Below the pieces are notes generated by a model. That model made no database searches. It saw only the letters and a program-made list of their open reading frames with translations, and was not told the origin of the DNA. Positions 12,527 through 19,257 of a stretch of 64,000 bases of DNA are shown one piece after another. Origin of the DNA: Xanthobacteraceae bacterium (GTDB taxonomy: Bacteria; Pseudomonadota; Alphaproteobacteria; Rhizobiales; Xanthobacteraceae); NCBI GenBank assembly GCA_031291475.1, contig JARLIY010000171.1, positions 1-64,000 on the forward strand, written 5' to 3'. The position numbers and the translations under genes are program-made. Positions within the stretch are counted from its first letter, which is position 1, and every line of letters starts with the position of its first letter.

Positions 12527-12575
12527 ATGTCGATTTTCGTGACCTACTTGTAGGGCATAAAAATCGACATGTCAA
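12527..12575 (-). promoter_or_regulatory. Promoter with 11-bp palindromic operator for the XRE/ImmA operon
   Basis: On the minus strand, TTGACA (12575-12570) and TACAAG (12552-12547) are spaced by 17 bases, about 31 bases before the ATG at 12515. A perfect inverted repeat, ATGTCGATTTT (12527-12537) and AAAATCGACAT (12560-12570), brackets the -10 element. This is the layout expected for repression by a dimeric XRE protein. Confidence 0.65.
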
Positions 12576-12637
12576 TCCGAGTGTGCTATCAAACGCGCGT
12601 AAATTTACCATTTTTAGGGCCAGAGGAACCAAAAGTG

Positions 12638-12665
12638 TTGACATCCGTTAACAGGCCACTAACTT
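12638..12665 (+). promoter_or_regulatory. Possible promoter of the HicA-like/HTH pair
   Basis: TTGACA (12638-12643) and TAACTT (12660-12665) have a 16-base spacer. The -10 touches the GTG at 12666, so either the message starts at the later in-frame GTG (12678) without a leader, or another promoter is used. Confidence 0.4.
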
Positions 12666-12932
12666 GTGGGTGCCAAGGTGGCTGCTAGGCCGAGGCATCC
12701 AGACAAGGATATTGAAGCTGCAGTTGCCTATGCCGAAGAGCAAGGCTGGACGTGGTTCAAAGTCAAAGGTCATGCTTGGGGAAAGCTTTATTGCCCTTAC
12801 CACGACAGAGATGGCTGTAAGACCTTCGTCTGGTCGACCCCACAAAACGGCGGGAACCATGCTAAGCAAATCATCCGTGACGTAGATCGCTGCCCACACA
12901 AGGAAGAGGAGAAGAACGATGAAAACGTTTGA
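12666..12932 (+). CDS. HicA-like small protein, putative toxin
   Basis: The 88-residue product has the outline of the small dsRBD-like HicA fold: a first helix (HPDKDIEAAVAYAEEQGW), strands around KVKGHAWGKLYCPYH with the histidine expected of HicA-type mRNA interferases, and a last helix (GGNHAKQIIRDV). HicA toxins cut mRNA and are held in check by a cognate antitoxin. The next gene overlaps by 14 bases, as in toxin-antitoxin pairs. The start is uncertain: GTG 12666, or GTG 12678 closer to the promoter geometry. Extra cysteines and a charged tail differ from classical HicA. Confidence 0.55.
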   Translation: MGAKVAARPRHPDKDIEAAVAYAEEQGWTWFKVKGHAWGKLYCPYHDRDGCKTFVWSTPQNGGNHAKQIIRDVDRCPHKEEEKNDENV

Positions 12933-13458
12933 GTTCAGCATCATCGCTTCTGGCCTAGATCCTGAAGCAGAAGATTTTGCGGATCGGTTCTTTGACGCCG
13001 GCTGCGGCGACGCGACCGTATCGTTTCAAAAGGGGCATATCATCCTCGACTTCGCGCGCGAGGCTGCTTCCTTTGAAGAGGCAATCATTAGCGCCGCGAA
13101 AGCGGTGTACGCGGCTGGCGCTAAGGTTGATCGAATTGAGCCGGACCCCCTCGTCAGCTTAGCAGAAATCGCTGCGAGAACTGGCCTAACGCGCGCGGCC
13201 ATGACGCACTATTCCAAAGGGACTCGCGGTGAGAATTTTCCGGCTCCGGTCGCCCGCGTAACGTCGGAAAGTCCGCTTTGGGATTGGGCGGTTGTTGCCC
13301 GGTGGATGTACGAAAATGAGAAACTCGATCTGGCTGAAGCCGTCGCCGCCGAGACAGTAAAGCGCGCGAACGAAGCTATCTGTAAAGGACAGATGGAAAG
13401 CGAAGAGCAATTGAAAAGGCACGCTGAAGAGTATGCTGCGGAACTTGAGGCCGCCTAG
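12919..13458 (+). CDS. HTH protein, putative antitoxin/regulator partner
   Basis: The 179-residue product has a ferredoxin-like N-terminal half (MKTFEFSIIASGLDPEAEDF, then GHIILDFAREAASFEEAI) and a helix-turn-helix (LVSLAEIAARTGLTRAAMTHYSKG). This is followed by WDWAVVARWMYE and a charged helical tail. Related proteins often follow a small HicA-like gene and are annotated as DNA-binding. The overlap with the upstream gene implies translational coupling, so I infer an antitoxin that also represses its own promoter. The function is not demonstrated by sequence alone. Confidence 0.6.
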   Translation: MKTFEFSIIASGLDPEAEDFADRFFDAGCGDATVSFQKGHIILDFAREAASFEEAIISAAKAVYAAGAKVDRIEPDPLVSLAEIAARTGLTRAAMTHYSKGTRGENFPAPVARVTSESPLWDWAVVARWMYENEKLDLAEAVAAETVKRANEAICKGQMESEEQLKRHAEEYAAELEAA

Positions 13459-13688
13459 GCTCCGTCCCAGCGGGCTTTAGCGGCTCTGCGGGCGATCTCA
13501 GCTCTCTTTTTCTTGCTTAGCCCAGCCGCCCGCGCCTTCCCGCCCATACGCCCCAGCTCTACGGCGGCTGCGTTCTTACCGTCGTCCGTCACCCTATCCT
13601 CGATCTCGCCGGTTGCGATTCGCCCGATCATGACGGCGCGAGCGTTTACGTCGGCGGGGCGCTTTTCGCCTTTGGGGCCTCTGGGCAT
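13455..13688 (-). CDS. Small basic KGG-type protein
   Basis: The 77-residue lysine/arginine-rich product begins MPRGPKGEKRPADVNARAVM. It contains ELGRMGGKARAAGLSKKKRAEIARRAAKARW, two GGKARA/AKARW modules common to small rhizobial proteins sometimes called histone-like or RNA-binding. No enzymatic motif is present. Its stop overlaps the convergent HTH gene by four bases. It is transposon cargo with less GC-rich codon use than the flanking chromosome. Confidence 0.7.
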   Translation of the reverse strand: MPRGPKGEKRPADVNARAVMIGRIATGEIEDRVTDDGKNAAAVELGRMGGKARAAGLSKKKRAEIARRAAKARWDGA

Positions 13689-13765
13689 CAGGGTTCCTTG
13701 ATTTGCTTAGCGACAAGCATACATCATTCCAGTGCTTATTGCGACTACGCAAATGGAGTTTCGAG

Positions 13766-14125
13766 ATGGATTATCTCGCTCAGGCTAAAATGTTTCTTCA
13801 GCGCGCCAAACATACGCAGCAAACGGATGAGAAAGAGGCGCATCTAACTGCCGCAGCAGAAATGTTAGAGAAAGCGATAACGGCTTACGAAAATCCGTCC
13901 GAACTATCGTGGCAAGAGCGGGACGCTCTTGAAATCTTCCGAAGCAAAAATGCCAGGCCTAATCAAAAAATTGGCGTACTAGCTATCCAGCAGGCCTGGA
14001 ATGTTGCGGTACCTACCGCGGAACTGTGGGCCGGAATGAAGGGCCTACAGCAAAAAGGCTTCGTAGATGGCGACCAACACGCATTTTGGCTTACTGACGC
14101 AGGATATCGGATGATCAGCGGTTAA
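13766..14125 (+). CDS. Hypothetical cargo protein with winged-helix-like C-terminus
   Basis: The 119-residue product starts at the ATG at 13766, with GGAG eight bases upstream; the longer frame from 13703 has no support. It begins MDYLAQAKMFLQRAKHTQQ, resembling the N-terminus of several small Bradyrhizobium proteins. The C-terminal half (IQQAWNVAVPTAELWAGMKGL, then GFVDGDQHAFWLTDAGYRMI) has the helix-then-wing pattern of a small DNA-binding fold. Its role is unknown. It is the last gene before the right end of the transposon. Confidence 0.65.
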   Translation: MDYLAQAKMFLQRAKHTQQTDEKEAHLTAAAEMLEKAITAYENPSELSWQERDALEIFRSKNARPNQKIGVLAIQQAWNVAVPTAELWAGMKGLQQKGFVDGDQHAFWLTDAGYRMISG

Positions 14126-14135
14126 TACGCACCCC

Positions 14136-14160
14136 GCCACAATCAAACTGAGACACTACC
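14136..14160 (-). repeat. Right terminal inverted repeat (25 bp)
   Basis: It begins GCCACAATCAAACTGAGACA and is the exact reverse complement of 9866-9890. It marks the right end of the transposon, 10 bases after the last cargo stop codon. Confidence 0.93.
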
Positions 14161-14168
14161 GCGAATCC
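14161..14168. repeat. Target-site duplication, right copy
   Basis: GCGAATCC follows the right inverted repeat and equals 9858-9865. Confidence 0.9.
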
Positions 14169-14185
14169 ACATTTAATTCCCCAGC

Positions 14186-14206
14186 TTATCCACAAATTAT
14201 CCCCGG
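14186..14206 (+). promoter_or_regulatory. DnaA-box-like sequence
   Basis: TTATCCACA (14186-14194) is a perfect DnaA box, followed after three bases by the weaker TTATCCCCG. It lies between the transposon and the L,D-transpeptidase stop codon, where the prmA promoter may once have been. One such 9-mer by chance in a window this size is not unlikely. Confidence 0.35.
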
Positions 14207-14243
14207 CGGACTGACAAGCTTCCGCACAGGGGGCGGCGCCCGC

Positions 14244-15035
14244 TCAATAGGGATTGTAGGGTCGCAGCACGTAATATTGCGGCTGCGCGTAATAGGGCTG
14301 CTGCACTTGTCCGTAATAAGGTTGGCCATAATAGACTTGCGGCTGCCGGTAATAGGACTGCTGCCCGTAAGGCGCCTGCTGTTGCTGCAGCTGCAATTGC
14401 TGCTGCTGGAGCAGTAATTGTTGCTGTTGCAGCTGCGCTGCCGTCTGCGGGGGCTCGGGCTGCGGGGCCGGCTGTTGCAGCTGCGGTTGCCGCGCGTAAA
14501 GCGGGGCGATGTCCGCCGGCGGCGCGGCGTTATTCGCTACCGGCGCGCGCCGTTGCGCCGCATTCGGTTGGCGCTGCGCCACATAAGGCGGGAGTGTCTC
14601 GCCGGAAACGACGACGGTCGTCTCCTTCATGGTTTGCGCCTTTATCAGCGCGAACAGCTCCGCGGCATGGTCCGGCGCGATGCGCACGCAGCCGTGCGAC
14701 ACTGCAAGCCCAAGATGCTTCACGTCGAAAAATCCGTGGATGGCGTGGCCGTGCATGTCGAAGAAGATGGTATGCGGCATCGGCGCATTGTCCCACTCCT
14801 GCGACAGGTGGTCGGCGTCCATGCGGTTCGGCTTGAAGGTGCCGTTCGGCGTGTCGTAGCCGGGCCGCCCGGTGGAGACCGGCCAGACGTAGCGCTGCGT
14901 GCCGTCGACCGCGACCGACATCCGCTGCGTCGTCTTGTCGATATTGATGAGGATGGCGGCACGCGCCGGCATGGCAAAGGAAACGGCCATCGCCGCGGCG
15001 AGCAGCTGGGCGGAAACGAAAATACCGGAACGCAT
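14244..15035 (-). CDS. Periplasmic L,D-transpeptidase with Q/Y-rich tail
   Basis: This YkuD-family enzyme cross-links peptidoglycan or attaches proteins to it. The 263-residue product has a signal peptide ending MPARA near residue 26. The catalytic region has AIHGFFD (His100) and SHGCVRIAPDHA (catalytic Cys116). After residue 140 comes a low-complexity tail of alanine/proline, then glutamine runs and repeated tyrosine/glutamine motifs (YYGQPYYGQVQQPYYAQ). ATG 15035 is used; an in-frame GTG lies six bases upstream. It reads toward prmA, now separated from it by the transposon. Confidence 0.9.
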   Translation of the reverse strand: MRSGIFVSAQLLAAAMAVSFAMPARAAILINIDKTTQRMSVAVDGTQRYVWPVSTGRPGYDTPNGTFKPNRMDADHLSQEWDNAPMPHTIFFDMHGHAIHGFFDVKHLGLAVSHGCVRIAPDHAAELFALIKAQTMKETTVVVSGETLPPYVAQRQPNAAQRRAPVANNAAPPADIAPLYARQPQLQQPAPQPEPPQTAAQLQQQQLLLQQQQLQLQQQQAPYGQQSYYRQPQVYYGQPYYGQVQQPYYAQPQYYVLRPYNPY

Positions 15036-15204
15036 GAACACACCCGATGGGATACGCGACGATCGCCTGAATCTAGAAGTCTGTCGCCGGCAATCGGTTC
15101 AATCAAGAGCGTAGTAACCCCGAACCGGCGCAAAAGTGAATGACCGCGGCCAAAGCCGGCAGGAAATAGGGCAAGATGGTTAGCGGCGGGGGCAGTTTTT
15201 CCGC

Positions 15205-15295
15205 TCATTCCTGCGCAGGCGGGAATCCAGACGGAGAGCGCCGGTATCGTACTGGAGGGTACTGGGTCCCCGCTTTCGCGGGGACCAGCGGATGC
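15205..15295. repeat. Dispersed palindromic repeat
   Basis: Two hairpins, around CATTCCTGCGCAGGCGGGAATCC and GGTCCCCGCTTTCGCGGGGACC, are separated by about 35 bases. This is a widespread proteobacterial intergenic repeat. No gene is seen in 15036-15303. Confidence 0.75.
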
Positions 15296-15303
15296 CTTAG
15301 GTG

Positions 15304-15453
15304 TCAATGCCGCTTGAAATACTGCACGGCGCGCTCGTGCTTCTCCGCTGCCGCGCGGCTGGTGAAGGTGCCGAGATTGCGGCGCCGGCCGGTCTTCGGG
15401 TTCTTCTTGCGCGAATAGAGGCGGTATTTGCCGGAAGTAAGCTTGCGGATCAT
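15304..15453 (-). CDS. Small basic protein (49 residues)
   Basis: The product begins MIRKLTSGKYRLYSRKKNPK and continues TGRRRNLGTFTSRAAAEKHE to a final YFKRH. The same compact protein is found widely in Bradyrhizobiaceae-like genomes; its function is unknown. It is very basic, which suggests nucleic-acid contact (inference). A purine-rich GAGAGAG lies upstream of the ATG. It stands alone between repeats. Confidence 0.75.
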   Translation of the reverse strand: MIRKLTSGKYRLYSRKKNPKTGRRRNLGTFTSRAAAEKHERAVQYFKRH

Positions 15454-15520
15454 GGCGGGCTCTCTCGATGGTGCTTGCCGATCGATGATCTCCGGCGGCG
15501 ACCATTCCGGGTTTGCGTCT

Positions 15521-15725
15521 CAATCCTCCCCCGCGGAGCGGGGGAGGGGACCATGCGAAGCATGGTGGAGGGAGCGTGCGCAATAAGGCAATGGTAAACC
15601 GCCGATGCCCCTTCCACCACGCTTTGCGCATAGCCGACGCTTTGCGTCGGCGTTCTTTACGTAAAGTACGGCGGCCGCAAGCAGCCTATGCCCCCTTCCC
15701 CGCTTCGCGGGGCAGGAAGGAGTTA
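15521..15725. repeat. Composite palindromic repeat region upstream of the 49-residue gene
   Basis: This fills most of the 325-base gap 15454-15778. Successive hairpins are seen: CTCCCCCGCGGAGCGGGGGAG, CCATGCGAAGCATGG, GCCGACGCTTTGCGTCGGC, CTTTACGTAAAG, GCGGCCGC and CCCCGCTTCGCGGGG. The outer CTCCCCC/CCTTCC frame resembles the repeats inserted in the neighbouring uvrD gene. No gene is supported here. Confidence 0.65.
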
Positions 15726-15778
15726 CCCAAATCCATCCCGCATCAGCCGCACGATGGCCCGGTGCTTACTCCCTGCGA

Positions 15779-18538
15779 TCATACCCGCTCAACAAAACTA
15801 TCCACCACGCGCTTCTCGCCGGCCTTGTCGAACTGAATGGTCAGCTTGTTGCCGTCCACGGCGGTGACGTTGCCATTGCCGAATTTCAGGTGGAAGACGC
15901 GGTCGCCCGGCGCGAAGGCGGAGATCGTGCCGGTCGATTTCGCCACCAGCTCGCCTTCGATGGTCAGCGGCAGGCGGCGCGTGGCAGGTCGCTCTTCGCG
16001 CGCTCGCCAGGGGGAGGGGGAGGAAGCGTCGTCGCCGGGGTCACGGCCCGAGCGCCGATCCCCCTCACCCGATCGACCTCTCCCCGCCGGGGAGAGGTGA
16101 GATTGATCTTCGTCACCTTCCTGCCTAGCCCGTCCCCGCAAGGGGGGAGGGGATGCGTCGTCGCTGTGGTCGGCGTCGTAGGGCGTGCCGTCGTCCGAGA
16201 AGCCGCCGCCCTTCTTCGCCTGCGCGCGCTGCCAGCCCGGCGTGTTGTAACTGGAGCCGAACGAGGTCGTGGCGTCGAAGCGCGACGCGCCGTAGCCGCC
16301 ATAACCGCCGAAGCCGCCTTGCGCCTCGGTCACTTCCACATTGGCTTCCGGCAGCTCGTCGAGAAAGCGCGACGGAATATTGGTCTGCCACAAACCGTGC
16401 ATGCGCCGGTTGGTGGCGAAATAAATCTTCGCCCGCTTGCGCGCCCGCGTGAGGCCTACATGCGCGAGCCGGCGCTCCTCTTCCAGCCCGGCGCGGCCCT
16501 GATCGTCGAGCGCGCGCTGGTTGGGAAACACGCCTTCCTCCCAGCCGGGGAGGAACGCCGTGTCGAATTCCAGGCCCTTGGCGGCGTGCAGGGTCATAAT
16601 ACTCACAGCGTCGGCCTCGGCAGCCTTCTCGTTGTCCATCACCAGCGAGATATGCTCGAGAAAGCCCTGCAGATTCTCGAACTCCTCCATGGAGCGGACC
16701 AGCTCCTTGAGGTTTTCCAGCCGGCCGGCGGCGTCGGCGGAGCGATCCTTCTGCCACATCTCGGTGTAGCCGGATTCGTCGAGCACGATCTCCGCCAATT
16801 GAGTGTGCGGGAGATTGTCGCGTTGCTTGCGCCAGCGCTCGAACGCCTCGATGACGCCGCGCAGCGCGCCGCGCGGCTTCGGCTTGAGCTCGTCGGTCTC
16901 GACGATGGCGCGCGCGGCTTCGAACAGCGGCACGCGGCGCTTGCGGGCGTGATCGTGCAACAGCTGCACGGTCGCGTCGCCCAATCCGCGCTTGGGCACG
17001 TTGACGATGCGCTCGAAGGCGAGGTCGTCGGCCGGCGAATTGATCAGACGTAGATAAGCCAGCGCATCGCGGATTTCGGCGCGCTCGTAGAAGCGCGGAC
17101 CGCCGATCACGCGATAGGGCAGACCGAGGGTGACGAAGCGATCTTCGAATTCGCGCATCTGGAACGAAGCCCGCACCAAAATGGCGATCTCGTTGAGCGC
17201 GTGGCCGCCGCGCTGCAGTTGCTCGATCTCCTCGCCGACGGCGCGGGCCTCTTCCTCGGAATCCCAGGCGCCGGTGACGGCGACCTTCTCGCCCGGCACG
17301 TCGTCGGTGCGCAGCGTCTTCCCGAGCCGGCCTTCATTGTGGGCGATGATGTGCGAGGCGGCGGCGAGGATATGGCCGGTCGAGCGGTAATTGCGCTCCA
17401 GCCGGATCACAATGGCGCCGGGAAAATCGTGCTCGAAGCGCAGGATGTTGTCGACCTCGGCGCCGCGCCAGCCATAGATCGATTGGTCGTCGTCGCCGAC
17501 GCAACAGATGTTCTTGGCCTCGCGGGATGGAATGGGGCTTTCAAGCGCGCTGCCACGCGCTCCCTCTCCCCTGTGGGGAGAGGGTTGGGGTGAGGGGGGA
17601 CTGACAGTGCGGTCTTGCGCCGCTCGATCCCCTTCGCCCGGCTCGCGTTGCTCGCCGACCTCTCCCCCACGGGGAGAGGTTAGAGCAGAGCTCGCCGGTG
17701 TCGCCGTCCTCTGCGCCAAGAGCCGCAGCCAGAGATATTGGGCGACGTTGGTATCCTGATATTCGTCCACCAGGATGAACTTGAAGCGCGTCTGATATTG
17801 GCGCAGCACTTCGGGTTGCTCGCGGAACAGCCGGATATTCTCCAGCAGCAGGTCGCCGAAATCGGCCGCGTTGAGGATTTTCAGCCGTTCCTGATACGCC
17901 TTGTAGAGTTTCAGGCCCTTGCCGTTGGCGAACACGCCGGCTTCGCCCGCGGGCACCTGCTCGGGCGTCAGCCCGCGGTTTTTCCAGCCGTCGATCAACG
18001 AAGCCAAAACGCGCGCGGGCCAGCGCTTCTCGTCGATATTCTCGGCGTCGAGCAGCTGCTTCATCAGCCGCACCTGGTCGTCGACGTCGAGGATGGTGAA
18101 GTCGGGCTTGAGCCCCACCAGCTCGGCATGCCGGCGCAGGATCTTCACCCCGATCGAGTGGAAGGTGCCGAGCCACGGCATTCCCTCGACCACGCCGCCG
18201 ACGATTTCGCCGACGCGCGTTTTCATCTCGCGCGCCGCCTTGTTGGTGATGGTCACAGCAAAAATCTCGCCCGGCCGGGCGCGGCCGGTCGCCAGAATGT
18301 GGGCGATGCGCACGGTGAGAACCCGGGTCTTGCCGGTGCCGGCGCCGGCGAGCACCAGCACCGGGCCGTCCAGGGTCTCGACCGCGAGCCGCTGCTCGGC
18401 GTTGAGTCCGGCGAGGTAAGGCGCGCCCGGTCCGCCGGCACGCGCGCGCGCCGCGATGCCGCCCGGCGCCGGGAGTGCGGGGGGCGCCGCCGCCGGCGCT
18501 TCGAGCGGATTGCGGGTTTGTTTCAAGGGGTCAGCCAC
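15779..18538 (-). CDS. uvrD: UvrD/PcrA-type DNA helicase with two in-frame repeat insertions
   Basis: This superfamily 1A ATP-dependent 3'-5' helicase acts in repair and replication restart. The 919-residue product has the Q-motif (YLAGLNAEQRLAV), Walker A AGAGTGKT (64-71), VDEYQDTN (257-264), DDQSIYGWRGA (350-360), the VSIMTLHAAKGLEFD motif and LTRARKRA. The C-terminal Tudor-like domain ends KRVVDSFVERV. About 65 residues (277-341) between motifs II and III, and about 58 residues (794-851) before the Tudor domain, are encoded by palindromic repeats rather than helicase sequence. The frame stays open throughout. GTG 18538 starts it. Confidence 0.92.
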   Translation of the reverse strand: MADPLKQTRNPLEAPAAAPPALPAPGGIAARARAGGPGAPYLAGLNAEQRLAVETLDGPVLVLAGAGTGKTRVLTVRIAHILATGRARPGEIFAVTITNKAAREMKTRVGEIVGGVVEGMPWLGTFHSIGVKILRRHAELVGLKPDFTILDVDDQVRLMKQLLDAENIDEKRWPARVLASLIDGWKNRGLTPEQVPAGEAGVFANGKGLKLYKAYQERLKILNAADFGDLLLENIRLFREQPEVLRQYQTRFKFILVDEYQDTNVAQYLWLRLLAQRTATPASSALTSPRGGEVGEQREPGEGDRAAQDRTVSPPSPQPSPHRGEGARGSALESPIPSREAKNICCVGDDDQSIYGWRGAEVDNILRFEHDFPGAIVIRLERNYRSTGHILAAASHIIAHNEGRLGKTLRTDDVPGEKVAVTGAWDSEEEARAVGEEIEQLQRGGHALNEIAILVRASFQMREFEDRFVTLGLPYRVIGGPRFYERAEIRDALAYLRLINSPADDLAFERIVNVPKRGLGDATVQLLHDHARKRRVPLFEAARAIVETDELKPKPRGALRGVIEAFERWRKQRDNLPHTQLAEIVLDESGYTEMWQKDRSADAAGRLENLKELVRSMEEFENLQGFLEHISLVMDNEKAAEADAVSIMTLHAAKGLEFDTAFLPGWEEGVFPNQRALDDQGRAGLEEERRLAHVGLTRARKRAKIYFATNRRMHGLWQTNIPSRFLDELPEANVEVTEAQGGFGGYGGYGASRFDATTSFGSSYNTPGWQRAQAKKGGGFSDDGTPYDADHSDDASPPPLRGRARQEGDEDQSHLSPAGRGRSGEGDRRSGRDPGDDASSPSPWRAREERPATRRLPLTIEGELVAKSTGTISAFAPGDRVFHLKFGNGNVTAVDGNKLTIQFDKAGEKRVVDSFVERV
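15986..16159. repeat. Repeat element inserted in frame in uvrD (C-terminal linker)
   Basis: GC-rich arms such as CTCTCCCCGCCGGGGAGAG and CCCGTCCCCGCAAGGGGGG are seen here. In the helicase frame they encode peptides like SPPPLRGRARQEG and SHLSPAGRGRSGEGD, typical of translated palindromic repeats. The insertion lies in the disordered linker before the Tudor-like domain. Confidence 0.8.
17516..17710. repeat. Repeat element inserted in frame in uvrD (motor core)
   Basis: Outer hairpins CTCTCCCCTGTGGGGAGAG and CTCTCCCCCACGGGGAGAG enclose a spacer. The helicase frame reads LTSPRGGEVGEQREPGEGD and SPQPSPHRGEGARG, the hallmark peptides of this repeat family. It splits the segment between VDEYQDTN and DDQSIYGWRGA, where other helicases have only a few residues. 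Confidence 0.85.
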
Positions 18539-18622
18539 GGGTTTGCCCGTCCCGAAGCCCGATGCCGGTGATTCTCATGCGCTGAAGATGGCACCTGGAC
18601 GCGGCTTTTACGAGGCTTGCGG

Positions 18623-19132
18623 TCACTTCGCGCCCGGCATGGCGATGCGCCGGCCGGCGCCGTCGGGGAGCGGCAGGTGCGCGTGCGCGGACTTCATGCG
18701 TTGTAGCCGCGCGGTAATAGCCTCCGGAAACGGCGCCGTCTTCTTCGCTGCCATGTCGACATGCAGCGCCATGTTCTCGGAGGTGGCCGACAGCCAACCC
18801 TTCTCAGCGTGAAACAGCTGCTCGAAATAATGGATCCGCTTGGCGTCGTAATCGAGCAGCTGGAACGTCACCCGCACCGGATCATGCGCGTGAAGTTCCC
18901 GCAAATAGCGGACATGCACTTCGGCGGTGAACGTGGAATGCCGGGCCTGTTCCAAATAGGCGGCGCCGCAGCCGAGCAGATCGAACGCCTCGTCGACCGC
19001 GCGGTCGAACAGCACGTTGTAATAGGCCATGTTGAGATGGCCGTTGTAATCGATCCAGGCCGGCTCAACGCGCATCACCGACGAGACGAAGGGCGCGAAG
19101 AAAGCGGGTTCGGGTTCAAGCCGTCCAAGCAT
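18623..19132 (-). CDS. Thioesterase of the hot-dog fold
   Basis: The 169-residue product resembles 4-hydroxybenzoyl-CoA-type acyl-CoA thioesterases. It shows WIDYNGHLNMAYYNVLFDRAVDE, the D-x2-GH-x-N motif with the catalytic Asp, followed by FTAEVHVRYLRELHAHD and a C-terminal ENMALHVDM strand. These enzymes hydrolyse acyl-CoA in the cytoplasm. The variant with a long C-terminal tail is often found with carnitine metabolism genes, but none are adjacent here. The ATG at 19132 fits the family start. It is divergent from the oxidase at 19258. Confidence 0.85.
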   Translation of the reverse strand: MLGRLEPEPAFFAPFVSSVMRVEPAWIDYNGHLNMAYYNVLFDRAVDEAFDLLGCGAAYLEQARHSTFTAEVHVRYLRELHAHDPVRVTFQLLDYDAKRIHYFEQLFHAEKGWLSATSENMALHVDMAAKKTAPFPEAITARLQRMKSAHAHLPLPDGAGRRIAMPGAK

Positions 19133-19257
19133 TTGCGCGCAACTGTGGCGAATTCGCCGGCCGATGCAAGCTGTTGGCTCTTACCCTTGACCGGTGCGCG
19201 CCCCGCGGCCACCTTGCGGGGCAAGAGAGCAGATAAGAGCGAAAAAGAGCAGACAAA

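Larger units (their letters stand above)
9866..14160. mobile_element. Cargo-carrying IS1-family transposon, complete
   Basis: The element spans 4,295 bp. It has perfect 25-bp terminal inverted repeats (9866-9890, GGTAGTGTCTCAG.. and its reverse complement at 14136-14160). The same 8 bases, GCGAATCC, lie directly outside both ends. One IS1-type transposase sits at the left end. The other roughly 3.3 kb carries an XRE/ImmA-IrrE gene with an unknown partner, a HicA-like/HTH pair and two small genes. Codon use and base composition inside are visibly less GC-rich than in the flanks. Intact ends and target duplication imply a single, fairly recent insertion of the whole unit. Confidence 0.93.

Noticed and set aside
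9866-14160. Possibility that this region is a prophage or integrative island
   Set aside because: No integrase, att-type tRNA end or phage structural gene. The ends, target duplication and transposase explain it as one transposon.
15190-15730. Possible CRISPR array or small RNA cluster in the repeat-rich gap
   Set aside because: Repeats are unequal palindromes, not regularly spaced identical units, and no cas genes are present.
19194-19257. 10-base periodic AGAGCAGATA/AGAGCGAAAA/AGAGCAGACA run before the oxidase
   Set aside because: Only one arm and three units are seen. It lacks the facing complement of the heptad arrays and may simply be a purine-rich leader.
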